Part shown: positions 9,227-16,679 of the stretch, piece by piece
Layout: the number at the start of each line of letters is the position of its first letter
Position numbering within the stretch: the stretch's first letter is position 1
Source of the DNA: Chthoniobacterales bacterium
GTDB lineage: Bacteria; Verrucomicrobiota; Verrucomicrobiia; Chthoniobacterales; DASVRZ01
NCBI GenBank assembly: GCA_039930045.1
Contig: JBDSQB010000012.1
Span: 1-64,000 of the forward strand
Direction: 5' to 3'
DNA length: 64,000 bases
The notes under the pieces: model-generated
What the model was told of the DNA's origin: nothing
The model's input: only the letters and a program-made list of their open reading frames with translations
Databases searched by the model: none
Position numbers and translations under genes: made by a program

Positions 9227-10096
9227 TTATACGTTGCTGCCGCTCCACTTCAGCTTCTGCCGCAGCACTTCGGAAAATGGCAGCTCGGGCAGCATGACCA
9301 GCGGGAGCGTGGCCACGGATTTGGTGATCGAGAGGCAGTCGCCCACCTCGACCGTAAACGCCTCATCGCCATCTACGCTCAGGCTTAGCCCCAAGTCGGG
9401 TTGCGTGGGTCTCACGGTGATCTGGCTGCGATTGGACACGACCACGGAGCGATTCGTGAGGACGTGCGGTGAAATGGGCGTGATCACAAACACGTCGCTC
9501 TGCGGCATGATGATCGGCCCGCCGGCGGCCAGCGAATAGGCGGTGGAGCCTGTGGGCGTGGCGACGATAAGGCCGTCGGCGTTATATTCGGTGAGGACTT
9601 CGGCGTCGATGGTCACGGAGACTTTCACCAGCTTGGACGAGACACCGCGACTGACGACGACATCGTTGAGGGCACGTTTGCAGAGGACTTCGACTCCGTT
9701 GCGCTCAACCGCCACGGCCAGCAAGGACCGGGGACTGATGACATACGTTTCCTCGACGAGGCTCTGGATGGCCCGGTCGTAGCCGCCCGCGCTCACGCAA
9801 GTGAGGAAACCGAGCGAGCCGAAATTGATCCCGAGCAGTGGCTTGAGGGTCGCCCCCATCGTCTTGCGCAGCGCCCGCAGAATGCTCCCGTCGCCGCCCA
9901 GCACCATGAAGATCTCGCTGCGTTCCATCAGCTCGGGGATATCCAAGCCGTCGTGCTGGTCGAGCAGGGCCGCAGTGTCTTTCTCCAGCAAATAGGGTAG
10001 CTTGTGCCGGGCAAACTCCGCCAGCACCGCCTCGACGAGCTGGCGCGCGCCGGGTTTCCCCACGTAAGCGGTCAGTCCAATCAGAGGGCAAGCCAT
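9227..10096 (-). CDS. nadK: NAD kinase
   Basis: The 289-residue enzyme phosphorylates NAD to NADP in the cytoplasm. Signatures seen are FMVLGGDGSILRA (GGDGS at 67-71, the ATP/NAD-binding loop), ALNDVVV, and EYNADGLIVATPTGSTAYSL, which forms the NAD pocket. The start at 10096 (MACPLIGLTAYV) is preferred: it leaves a short N-terminus before the first strand and overlaps the end of tlyA by 16 nt, which suggests translational coupling. The tlyA-nadK order is common in bacteria. Confidence 0.95.
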   Translation of the reverse strand: MACPLIGLTAYVGKPGARQLVEAVLAEFARHKLPYLLEKDTAALLDQHDGLDIPELMERSEIFMVLGGDGSILRALRKTMGATLKPLLGINFGSLGFLTCVSAGGYDRAIQSLVEETYVISPRSLLAVAVERNGVEVLCKRALNDVVVSRGVSSKLVKVSVTIDAEVLTEYNADGLIVATPTGSTAYSLAAGGPIIMPQSDVFVITPISPHVLTNRSVVVSNRSQITVRPTQPDLGLSLSVDGDEAFTVEVGDCLSITKSVATLPLVMLPELPFSEVLRQKLKWSGSNV

Positions 10097-10818
10097 GCGA
10101 GAAACTCCTGGTTGCCTGTCATGCCGGTGATCGGCGACGGGATGACGCCCCGCCATTGCAGCCGTCCGGCGCTCTCGACGAAGGTCTTGATGCGACTCAC
10201 GGCCCGCTCGTGCAGCCGCGCATCGCGGACCACGCCGCCCGCGCCAATGTCATTCTTCTGCAACTCGAATTGCGGTTTGATGAGGGCGACGACCATGCCC
10301 GCAGGAGACAGCAAGTCCACGACGGCAGGCAAGATCAAAGTCAGCGAGATAAACGACACGTCGATGACGGCGAGCTGCATCTTCTCGGGGAAATCGGTCA
10401 CCTCGGCCCGGCGCGCATTGTATTTCTCGTGGACGACGACACGCGGATCGGAGCGGATTTTCCAGTCGAGCTGGTCGTGACCCGAGTCGACGGCGTAGAC
10501 CTTCGAGGCACCGCGCTGGAGCAGGCAATCGGTGAATCCGCCGGTGGACGCCCCCACATCGATGCAGACCCAGCCCGCCGGATTGATTTTAAAATGATCG
10601 AGCGCGCCCTCGAGTTTGAGTCCGCCGCGACCGACATATTTCTCGGCGGCCTGGACCTGGAGCGGACTGTCGCAGGCGATTTGCTCGCCGGGCTTGGAGA
10701 AAACGCGATCCCCGCTTCGCACCGCGCCCGCCATGATGGCCCGCTGGGCTTTTTCCCGCGAGGGGAAGAGCGCCCGCTCGACGAGGAGGAGGTCGAGCCG
10801 TTGCTTGGGGATTTTCAT
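10081..10818 (-). CDS. tlyA: TlyA-family rRNA methyltransferase (S4 plus FtsJ-like domains)
   Basis: This 245-residue protein has an N-terminal S4 RNA-binding domain (RLDLLLVERALFPSREKAQR, residues 7-26) and an FtsJ-like SAM-dependent methyltransferase domain with DVGASTGGFTD at 87-97 and DSGHDQLDWK. TlyA proteins 2'-O-methylate cytidines in 16S and/or 23S rRNA and are often annotated as haemolysin A. The start at 10818 (MKIPKQRLD) puts the S4 domain at the N-terminus; the upstream in-frame ATG at 10860 adds unlike sequence. It is the first gene of the tlyA-nadK-ptsN run. Confidence 0.93.
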   Translation of the reverse strand: MKIPKQRLDLLLVERALFPSREKAQRAIMAGAVRSGDRVFSKPGEQIACDSPLQVQAAEKYVGRGGLKLEGALDHFKINPAGWVCIDVGASTGGFTDCLLQRGASKVYAVDSGHDQLDWKIRSDPRVVVHEKYNARRAEVTDFPEKMQLAVIDVSFISLTLILPAVVDLLSPAGMVVALIKPQFELQKNDIGAGGVVRDARLHERAVSRIKTFVESAGRLQWRGVIPSPITGMTGNQEFLAWLAL

Positions 10819-10872
10819 GCGGGCGCCAGTCTGACTAACCCCGCCAAAAGGGAAAACCAAATTCTCGGAGGG

Positions 10873-11541
10873 TCAATCGTCGTCGCGGACCATGATGACG
10901 ATGATCAACTGGCCGTTTCCATAGAGCGGGCCGCGAATGAAGAGCGGGCTGCGCGGGCCGAGTTTGGCGACGGTCTGGACGAGTTCTTTTTTACCCTGAT
11001 ACAACTGCAACTCTACCCGGAAGTTGGAGTCGCTGGTGGGCTGGACGACGGAGCGGACGGAGAAGGTTTTCCCGGGAATGAGCCATTGCTCGGTGTCGTC
11101 GGAGATTTCGTGGGAGCTTTTCCCGAGAATCTCAAAGGAGTCGTAGCCGAAGACGTCGCCGAGGCGTTTCTGGTAGGGCACGAGGGCTTTCGGGAGGTCT
11201 TGAGGAGCGGTGCCGTTGCGTCCGAGGAGAACCGCGCCCCAGAGACGGAAGTCTCTGGCCTGGACCAGCGGACTGAGGAGCAGGAGGGCGAATAGGATGC
11301 AACTCCAATGGGACAGCCCGAATGGGGAGCGCACGCGTCTCGCCGGCAAGCCGACTGAGGGAAAAATGTCCGAGCTGGAGCTTGCCGTAGATCGAGCACC
11401 GGCAAGAAGGCCACGGCCACCGGGCGGGACGCCCGCTGGATGCACGCGAGACGCGTGCGCTCCCGGAGAATCGTCCTTGGGCGAGATGTTCGCCGTTGGG
11501 GACGTTTGCGAGTTGTCGTCAAATGGGATGTTACTGCGCAT
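10873..11541 (-). CDS. Exported protein of unknown function, third gene of the ECF operon; N-terminus carries a repeat element
   Basis: I do not recognise this family. From the ATG at 11541, which overlaps the anti-sigma stop (ATGCGCAGTAA), the frame gives 222 residues, but codons for about residues 26-72 come from a 140-bp inverted-repeat element (11325-11464). A more sensible product begins at the in-frame GTG at 11334, inside the element's end, giving VRSPFGLSHW followed by a hydrophobic signal peptide ending near LVQARDF and a mature domain of about 130 residues (FGYDSFEILGKSSHEI, QWLIPGKTFSVRS, RVELQLYQGKKEL, NGQLIIVIMV). The operon position suggests a role in the envelope response controlled by the ECF sigma factor. 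Confidence 0.7.
   Translation of the reverse strand: MRSNIPFDDNSQTSPTANISPKDDSPGAHASRVHPAGVPPGGRGLLAGARSTASSSSDIFPSVGLPARRVRSPFGLSHWSCILFALLLLSPLVQARDFRLWGAVLLGRNGTAPQDLPKALVPYQKRLGDVFGYDSFEILGKSSHEISDDTEQWLIPGKTFSVRSVVQPTSDSNFRVELQLYQGKKELVQTVAKLGPRSPLFIRGPLYGNGQLIIVIMVRDDD
11325..11464. repeat. 140-bp element with perfect 18-bp terminal inverted repeats
   Basis: The left end 11325-11342 is GGGAGCGCACGCGTCTCG and the right end 11447-11464 is its exact reverse complement. The interior has no room for a transposase and includes a second GC palindrome (gcgggacgcccgc, about 11424-11436). It has the look of a MITE or REP-like dispersed element. It lies inside the 5' part of the third gene of the ECF operon. 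A 14-nt piece of the end sequence recurs at 52245-52258. Confidence 0.75.
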
Positions 11542-12028
11542 TTTCGGGGACGTAGTCGAGGCCGTCGAGCCAGACGACGGTCATGTCATCGGGTTGGGCG
11601 GCGTCGGTTTGGAAGGCGGTGGCGGAGATGTTCGGGTCGGCGCTGCGGGCGCTGATGACTTGTGCGATGTAGGCCGACTGACTGTGCGTTTCCGATTTCT
11701 TCGGGATGATGGCGACGAAGAGGACGAGTGCCGTGGCCAAGGACAGCCCGCCGAACCACGCGAGCCGGGGGAAGCTCCAGCCAGGACGGGCGGCGGGCTT
11801 TTTGTCGGCGGCCTTGAGTTTTTCCATGAGGCTGTGATTGAAGAAATCCGGGCTCTCCAAAGCGGGCGTGGGCAGGTGAACGCGGAAGAAGGTCTGAAAG
11901 AGTGCGGTGTCTTTCTTGGCGTCGAGGGTTTCGCCATGTTCGGCGAGTTCGCGCTCGAAGGCGGTCAGGTCATCGCCGGTGAGGCCATCATCGAGCCAGG
12001 CGGTGTAGCGTTCTTCAAAAGTTTTCAT
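11531..12028 (-). CDS. Anti-sigma factor-like single-pass membrane protein
   Basis: This 165-residue protein overlaps the ECF sigma gene by 14 nt. The cytoplasmic N-terminal part (about 1-85) begins MKTFEERYTAWLDDGLTGDD and continues FERELAEHG, resembling the short helical sigma-binding domain of anti-sigma factors. It lacks the zinc HxxxCxxC motif, so it is not of the ZAS type. A single membrane helix spans about 90-109 (LAWFGGLSLATALVLFVAII), leaving a periplasmic tail of about 55 residues. The assignment rests mainly on operon context and architecture. It would hold the sigma factor at the membrane until an envelope signal arrives. Confidence 0.75.
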   Translation of the reverse strand: MKTFEERYTAWLDDGLTGDDLTAFERELAEHGETLDAKKDTALFQTFFRVHLPTPALESPDFFNHSLMEKLKAADKKPAARPGWSFPRLAWFGGLSLATALVLFVAIIPKKSETHSQSAYIAQVISARSADPNISATAFQTDAAQPDDMTVVWLDGLDYVPENAQ

Positions 12029-12665
12029 AGAGGTCCTTCAGTTGGCTCTGCATCTTTTTGCGGGCGTAAAAGAGGCGCGACATGACGGTGCCGATCTCGC
12101 AGCCGACGGCTTCGGCGATCTCGTGGTATTGCAGGCCCTCGATTTCTTTCATGACGAGGACGGCGCGGTGTTCGGCGGAAAGTTTCTCCATGGCCTGCTG
12201 GATGCGGACTCCGATTTCTTTCTGGCGGATGTTCTCATCGGGCGACGAGGTGCCGCCGGGAACGGTGCGGGCGCGAACGTCGATGCCCTGGAGTCCGGCC
12301 AGCGAGTCGTCGAACTCCGTCTCGACGCGGCCCTGTTTCTTGCGAATGGAGTCGATGGTGACGTTGCTAACGATCCGGTAAATCCAGGTGTAAAATGAGG
12401 AGTCGCCCCGGAAGCGATGGATGGATTTCCAGGCGCGCAGGAATGCATCCTGGGCGAGATCCCAGGCGTCTTGTTCGTTGCGGGTCATGTGGTAGGCCAT
12501 GGCGTAAATGCGTTGTCGGTAGCGGGTGACGAGCTCGTTAAACGCAGATTGATCCCCGGCTTGGGAACGGCGCACCAGCTCGGGGTCATTGTTCGCCTCA
12601 CTGGCGGCTGCGTCGGCTGAACCAGTCAACTCCGGTTTCGACGGGGCGGGTTCCGGTTTATTCAC
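12015..12665 (-). CDS. RNA polymerase ECF-type sigma factor (RpoE-like)
   Basis: The protein has 216 residues with sigma region 2 (FNELVTRYRQRIYAMAYHMT ... DAFLRAWKSIHRFRGDSSF ... WIYRIVSNVTIDSIRKK) at about 38-107 and sigma region 4 (AVLVMKEIEGLQYHEIAEAV ... GTVMSRLFYARKKMQSQL) near the C-terminus. A Pro/Ser-rich stretch precedes region 2. It is the first gene of a three-gene leftward operon with an anti-sigma-like protein and an exported protein, the usual arrangement for autoregulated envelope-stress ECF systems. No target promoter motif could be assigned from the sequence. Confidence 0.93.
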   Translation of the reverse strand: MNKPEPAPSKPELTGSADAAASEANNDPELVRRSQAGDQSAFNELVTRYRQRIYAMAYHMTRNEQDAWDLAQDAFLRAWKSIHRFRGDSSFYTWIYRIVSNVTIDSIRKKQGRVETEFDDSLAGLQGIDVRARTVPGGTSSPDENIRQKEIGVRIQQAMEKLSAEHRAVLVMKEIEGLQYHEIAEAVGCEIGTVMSRLFYARKKMQSQLKDLYENF

Positions 12666-12714
12666 AGTGCGGGGAGAGAAAAAGAAAAAAGGAAGCGAAA
12701 TGGGGCAGCGTGCC

Positions 12715-13377
12715 TCATGCCTCGTAGCGACGACGCCATTCGCGACGGATTTCGCCCATCTTGGAAATGATTCCGTCGCGCACCTGGAAGACGCGCTGGG
12801 CGAGAATCTGGCCGCGATGATCGTCGATCAGGGCGTGCTTTTGCAACTCCAGCAGCGCGTCGAGTGAGATCGTAATGGCGCGGAGGGCGCGCTTCAGGTA
12901 GGCGAGAGTCATGCCGATCTCGTCGAGGTCGTCGTCGTTCAGCGCGGCGGCGAGCTTGGCGCTGCCGATGGCGGAATGCGTGGCCATCTTGATGGCAACG
13001 GGGTGGTTTTGCAGCGCGGGGTTTTCGTCGAGCGCGATGCCAAGTTCGCCGCTCAGCTCGACGCAGGAGCGGTAAAGAGGGTCGCTCTCGAAGTTGCTGA
13101 AAGCCTCGGCATCGTTCTCAGACTCGGCTTCCTCTTCGCCGATGGTTTCCGCATCGAGAAAGAGTTCTGCCTCCTCGGTCCAGTCCTTGCCGTCCTCGTC
13201 CGTGAGATGGGTCCAGCCCATTTCCTTGGCGATGATCTGGTCGCGATTCGGGTCGTCGAGATACTTCTCGAGCAACTCCATGTAATGCTCGGTCTTGCGA
13301 TCCTGATCCTGCATGAATCGCTCCCAATCATATTCATCCCAGATCTTTTCGGGGTCGTTGGGCTCGTCTGCGGGCAT
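12715..13377 (-). CDS. Conserved-looking acidic protein of unknown function
   Basis: This 220-residue soluble protein is strongly acidic in its first half (DEYDWERFMQDQDRK, ETIGEEEAESENDAEAFSNF) and helical in its second half (LAYLKRALRAITISLDALLE, QVRDGIISKMGEIRREWRRR), with a basic C-terminus. I recognise no catalytic motif and no signal peptide. It lies between rlmN and the ECF operon, all leftward, with about 50-nt gaps. The gene has even codon use and a plausible length, so it is probably real, but its function cannot be inferred. Confidence 0.75.
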   Translation of the reverse strand: MPADEPNDPEKIWDEYDWERFMQDQDRKTEHYMELLEKYLDDPNRDQIIAKEMGWTHLTDEDGKDWTEEAELFLDAETIGEEEAESENDAEAFSNFESDPLYRSCVELSGELGIALDENPALQNHPVAIKMATHSAIGSAKLAAALNDDDLDEIGMTLAYLKRALRAITISLDALLELQKHALIDDHRGQILAQRVFQVRDGIISKMGEIRREWRRRYEA

Positions 13378-13431
13378 GGGAAAGTCTTATTTCAGATGGA
13401 GCGAAATGGCAAGATGACACTCCAACTCGGC

Positions 13432-14505
13432 TCAGGCCGGTTGCAAATCGCGTTCGTGCCGAAGTCGGAGTTGCCCGCAGGCGGCGTCGATGTCGTGCCC
13501 CTTTTCGCGTCGGATGGTGGCCTGGATTTTCCGAGCCTTCAGGATGTCGAGGAAAACGTCTTGCCGCTGCTCCGATGGGCGCACCCAAGGGAGGCCTTCG
13601 ACGGTGTTATAGGGGATGAGATTCACCTTGGCGCTGAGACGTTTGGCGTGCTCGGCCAGGGCGTGCGCCTGGGCGTGGGTGTCGTTCAGCCGATCAATCA
13701 GGATGTATTCGAAGGTGATGAATTGTTTCTTTCTCGACTGCCAGTAGGCGCAGGCTTCGAGGAGTTCTTCGAGCGGGTATTTGCGGTTCACCGGCATAAT
13801 CTGGGCGCGCACTTCGTCGGTCGCGCCGTGCAGGGAAATGGCGAGCCGGATTTGCAGCGGCAATTCGGCCAGAAGTCGAATCTGCGGGACGAGCCCACTC
13901 GTGGAAACGGTGATGTGCCGCGCGCCGAGTTCGATCCCCCAAGGGGCGTTGATGATTTCGAGGGCGCGAATGAGGTTGTCGAAGTTGGCGAGCGGTTCGC
14001 CCATGCCCATGAAGACAATGTTCTGAATGCGCTCCCCGCAGAGTTTCTCGGCTTGCAGGATCTGGTCCACGATCTCACTGGCATCCAAATGGCGGGTCCA
14101 GCCGTCGAGGCCGCTGGCGCAAAATTTGCAGCCGTAAGCGCAGCCAACCTGGCTGGAAACACAGAGTGTGCGGCGCGAGGACGTTTCGCCAAACTCGGCA
14201 GGCGTCGCTGGAATGAGGACGGACTCGATGAAGCGGCCGTCGTGCAGCCGGTAGAGGATTTTTTGTGTCGTGTCGTGCGAGCCAGTCTTGCGGGCGATGG
14301 GCAGTGCATCGTAGCGGAAGCTGGCGGCGAGTCGTTCGCGGAGGTTCACGGAAAGATTCAGCATGTCCGAGATGCTGGGAACACGCTTCGTATAGACCCA
14401 ATCAAGGATTTGTTTGGCGCGAAAGGATGGTTCGCCGACGGAGGCCAGCCATTCCTGGAGCGTGCCCAAGGTCTGGGCTTTGAGATGAGGCAAAAGGGCG
14501 TTCAT
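13432..14505 (-). CDS. rlmN: Dual-specificity rRNA/tRNA adenine-C2 methyltransferase RlmN
   Basis: At 357 residues this radical-SAM enzyme methylates C2 of A2503 in 23S rRNA and A37 in some tRNAs. The [4Fe-4S] cluster cysteines are Cys122, Cys126 and Cys129 in GCAYGCKFCASG; the resolving cysteine Cys343 lies in DAACGQLR near the C-terminus. Other RlmN signatures seen are FRAKQILDWVYTKRV, NIVFMGMGEPLANFDN, HITVSTSGLVP and RLAISLHGATDEVR. The gene looks complete. It is followed downstream by the unknown acidic gene and preceded by the terminator of the RRM gene. Confidence 0.97.
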   Translation of the reverse strand: MNALLPHLKAQTLGTLQEWLASVGEPSFRAKQILDWVYTKRVPSISDMLNLSVNLRERLAASFRYDALPIARKTGSHDTTQKILYRLHDGRFIESVLIPATPAEFGETSSRRTLCVSSQVGCAYGCKFCASGLDGWTRHLDASEIVDQILQAEKLCGERIQNIVFMGMGEPLANFDNLIRALEIINAPWGIELGARHITVSTSGLVPQIRLLAELPLQIRLAISLHGATDEVRAQIMPVNRKYPLEELLEACAYWQSRKKQFITFEYILIDRLNDTHAQAHALAEHAKRLSAKVNLIPYNTVEGLPWVRPSEQRQDVFLDILKARKIQATIRREKGHDIDAACGQLRLRHERDLQPA

Positions 14506-14540
14506 ACGAAAAAGAGCGGAGTTAGAGCGAAATGAATATT

Positions 14541-14587
14541 CCTCAAAAAGACAACAGGCGCACCGACTTTCGCCGATGCGCCTGTTG
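14541..14587 (-). terminator. Rho-independent terminator of the RRM-protein gene
   Basis: Read leftward, an 11-bp stem CAACAGGCGCA...TGCGCCTGTTG (14552-14587) is followed by TCTTTTTGAGG. It sits just after the stop of the RRM gene and before rlmN. Confidence 0.75.
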
Positions 14588-14608
14588 AAAAGTTATCCGT
14601 AGGTTGGA

Positions 14609-15076
14609 TTAGCGACGATCACGTCCGCCACCACCACCGCCGCTGCCGCCGCGATAGCCACCACCACCGCCACCGCCGCGGGATTCGTAGCCACCACCGC
14701 CGCCGCTGCCGCCGCTGCCGCCACGGTATCCACCGCCGCCGCCACTACCACCGCCGCTGCCGCCGCGGAATCCACCACCACCGCCGCCGCCGCCGAAGCT
14801 ACGACCGCCGCCGCCAGCGCCGCCTTCAGTGCGGGGACGAGCTTCGTTTACGGTGAGGGCGCGTCCGTCGAGGGAGTAGCCGTTAAATTTTTCAGTTGCC
14901 GCTTCGGCTTCTGCGTCGGTTTCCATCGTGACGAAGGCAAAACCGCGGGATTTACCCGTGAACTTGTCCTGCATGAGGATGGCTTCCTTGACGTTGCCGG
15001 CTCCGGCAAACAGATCTTGCAGATCGACTTCGGTGGTATTGAAGGAAAGATTTCCTACAAAGAGTTTAGTACCCAT
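14609..15076 (-). CDS. RNA-binding protein: single RRM domain with Gly/Arg-rich tail
   Basis: The first 80 of 155 residues form an RNA-recognition motif with RNP2 (LFVGNL, residues 5-10) and RNP1 (RGFAFVTM, about 44-51). From about residue 85 to the end the protein is a low-complexity tail of GGGG, YRGGSGG and similar units with scattered Arg, ending GRDRR. Such small RRM proteins occur in cyanobacteria, Chlorobi and the PVC group and act as cold- or stress-induced RNA chaperones. The tail resembles RGG/FG-type disordered regions that bind RNA and can promote condensates. The gene has a structured 5' leader (15077-15200) and its own terminator. Confidence 0.93.
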   Translation of the reverse strand: MGTKLFVGNLSFNTTEVDLQDLFAGAGNVKEAILMQDKFTGKSRGFAFVTMETDAEAEAATEKFNGYSLDGRALTVNEARPRTEGGAGGGGRSFGGGGGGGGFRGGSGGGSGGGGGYRGGSGGSGGGGGYESRGGGGGGGYRGGSGGGGGGRDRR

Positions 15077-15200
15077 ATTCTTAATTTCTATTTACATGCA
15101 AACGCTCTGCTTCTTTCGTTCCCGACTATCGGGTTTCAAACCGTTCCTGGCTGAACCAGCGGACGTATTTACCAACTGCACTATCGCTTGACTGAACTCA
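15077..15200 (-). promoter_or_regulatory. Structured, tRNA-like 5' leader of the RRM-protein gene
   Basis: The leftward leader contains CAGTTGGTAAATACG (D-arm-like), a bulged hairpin with CTGG-TTCAG-CCAG (15147-15159), GGTTTGAAACC, and a perfect hairpin CCCGA-TAG-TCGGG (15121-15133). The whole resembles a decayed tRNA but lacks a proper anticodon loop and acceptor stem. Structured leaders before RRM genes are known elsewhere (Chlorobi-RRM motif), so cis-regulation, perhaps by the protein itself or by temperature, is the best guess. Confidence 0.5.
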
Positions 15201-15270
15201 TCTATTCGTTCACCGAACAGTTAATTCAAGCTCTTTTTCACATCCGCCGCTTTTTGTTTGGAAAAACGAC

Positions 15271-15299
15271 TTGACCATACCCGCGACCTACCCGATTAA
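15271..15299 (+). promoter_or_regulatory. Sigma-70-type promoter for rpmB
   Basis: TTGACC (15271-15276), a 17-nt spacer and GATTAA (15294-15299) precede rpmB by about 33 nt, predicting a leader of about 27 nt. Confidence 0.55.
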
Positions 15300-15332
15300 T
15301 CCTGCCCTTTCAAATCTTACCCACACGACTTT

Positions 15333-15596
15333 ATGCCTAGAACTTGCAGCATCACAGGAGCCACCAGCGCACGCGGAAGCATCATTCACCGTCGCGGTAT
15401 GGCCAAGAAAAAAGGCGGCGTCGGTCGTCACGTTACTAAAAACGTCGCCCGCACCTTTTACCCCAATCTTCAAAACAAGCGCGTCTGGGTTCCCGAGCTG
15501 AATAAATTCGTGCCTGTCCGCGTTTCGGCTCGTGGCTTGAAGACCATCACCAAGAACGGCGCCTTTGCCACTTTGAAAAAAGCCGGCCTGATTTAA
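15333..15596 (+). CDS. rpmB: 50S ribosomal protein bL28
   Basis: This 87-residue basic protein starts MPRTCSITGATSARG and continues RHVTKNVARTFYPNLQNKRV, VSARGLKTITKNG, all typical of bL28. Only one cysteine remains in the N-terminal knuckle, so it is the zinc-free form. The gene stands alone between its own promoter and a strong terminator; rpmG, often its partner, is absent here. Confidence 0.96.
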   Translation: MPRTCSITGATSARGSIIHRRGMAKKKGGVGRHVTKNVARTFYPNLQNKRVWVPELNKFVPVRVSARGLKTITKNGAFATLKKAGLI

Positions 15597-15618
15597 CTCC
15601 GCCTCGATTCCATTTTCT

Positions 15619-15660
15619 GGCGGCAACAGCGTGTAAGCGCAGTTGCCGCCTTTTTCTTTT
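15619..15660 (+). terminator. Rho-independent terminator after rpmB
   Basis: A 9-bp stem GGCGGCAAC (15619-15627) / GTTGCCGCC (15642-15650), with an inner GCG/CGC pair, is followed by TTTTTCTTTT. Confidence 0.85.
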
Positions 15661-15681
15661 CATTTAACTTCCATCCCACTC

Positions 15682-16635
15682 ATGTCCGAAAAAATCATCC
15701 CTGTCACCATTCTCACCGGCTTCCTCGGCGCAGGCAAAACCACCCTGCTCAACTACATTCTGAAGGGCCAGAACGACTACAAATTTGCCATCATCGTCAA
15801 CGAGATCGGCAAGATCGGCATCGATGGTCAGCTCGTGGAAAACCAAAAAGACGAGCTCCTCGAAATGAGCAACGGCTGCGTCTGCTGCACCGTCCGCAAA
15901 GACCTCGTTAAAGGCATCCAGAAGCTCCTCAAAAAAGGCGGGTTCGATTACATTCTCATCGAGACGACCGGCATCGCGGACCCGGGTCCGGTCGCGCAAA
16001 CATTCACGAACATCCCCGCGTTGCAAAAATTTGTCCGCCTCGACTCGATCATCACCGTTGTGGACGCCGAGCAGATTTTCACTCAGATGAAAAACGAGGC
16101 CACGGCCCGCGAGCAAATCATCATGGCGGATTATCTTCTCCTCAACAAAGTCGATCTCGTCGATGAAGCCCAACTCGCCAAGGTTGAGGCCGAGTTTACC
16201 AAGCTCAATCCCGAGGCGCGCATCTTCCGCACCGACCATTCGCAGGTGAATCTCAAGGAACTCCTCGACATGCACGTCTTCGATCTCGACCAAAAACTGG
16301 CGATCGATCCGAAGTTTCAGGACGAACTTGAGACGCGCCACCATCACGACATCCATTCGCATTCGTTCGCCTTCGACCAGCCCTTCAACGTCGATCGGCT
16401 CCAGCAATGGATCGAAGACCTCTCCAAAACCGAGAAAGTTTATCGCTCCAAAGGCTTCCTCAGCCTCGCCGGGCATCCGAGGCGCGCTATTTTTCACGGG
16501 GTGAACAACCGCTTCAGCATCTTCTGGGACCGCCTCTGGGAAGCCAGCGAGAAACGCCAAAGCCAGCTCGTTTTCATCGGCCGTGATTTGGATGAAACTC
16601 GGATCAAAACCGGACTCGAAAAGTGCTTGGGATAA
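15682..16635 (+). CDS. CobW/P47K-family GTP-binding metallochaperone
   Basis: At 317 residues, the protein has a P-loop GFLGAGKT (13-20), the family's metal-binding NGCVCCTVR (CxCC, Cys66-Cys69), ETTGIADPGPV as switch region and LLNKVDLVDEA as the NKxD guanine-binding motif. The CobW_C domain follows, with a His-rich linker (RHHHDIHSHSF) and KGFLSLAGHPRRAIFHGV. COG0523 GTPases deliver zinc or cobalt to client enzymes, often under zinc limitation; no Zur box or paralogous client is visible, so the metal is unknown. I chose the ATG at 15682 because the family starts just before the P-loop. Confidence 0.92.
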   Translation: MSEKIIPVTILTGFLGAGKTTLLNYILKGQNDYKFAIIVNEIGKIGIDGQLVENQKDELLEMSNGCVCCTVRKDLVKGIQKLLKKGGFDYILIETTGIADPGPVAQTFTNIPALQKFVRLDSIITVVDAEQIFTQMKNEATAREQIIMADYLLLNKVDLVDEAQLAKVEAEFTKLNPEARIFRTDHSQVNLKELLDMHVFDLDQKLAIDPKFQDELETRHHHDIHSHSFAFDQPFNVDRLQQWIEDLSKTEKVYRSKGFLSLAGHPRRAIFHGVNNRFSIFWDRLWEASEKRQSQLVFIGRDLDETRIKTGLEKCLG

Positions 16636-16679
16636 ATTACGCGTTTCCTCTTGCGCCAGTGTGCGCCACAGTCCGTTTC

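Noticed and set aside
12976-14535. 519-codon + strand frame across the acidic gene and rlmN
   Set aside because: It runs through two well-supported leftward genes, crosses their boundary and its translation has no recognisable domain.
14630-14820. Tandem repeats (ccaccgccgcc units) as a CRISPR or satellite
   Set aside because: The units are irregular and encode the Gly-rich tail of the RRM protein; there are no spacers.
15121-15200. A tRNA gene upstream of the RRM gene
   Set aside because: It lacks a 7-nt anticodon loop, a paired acceptor stem and a proper T-loop; kept instead as a structured leader.
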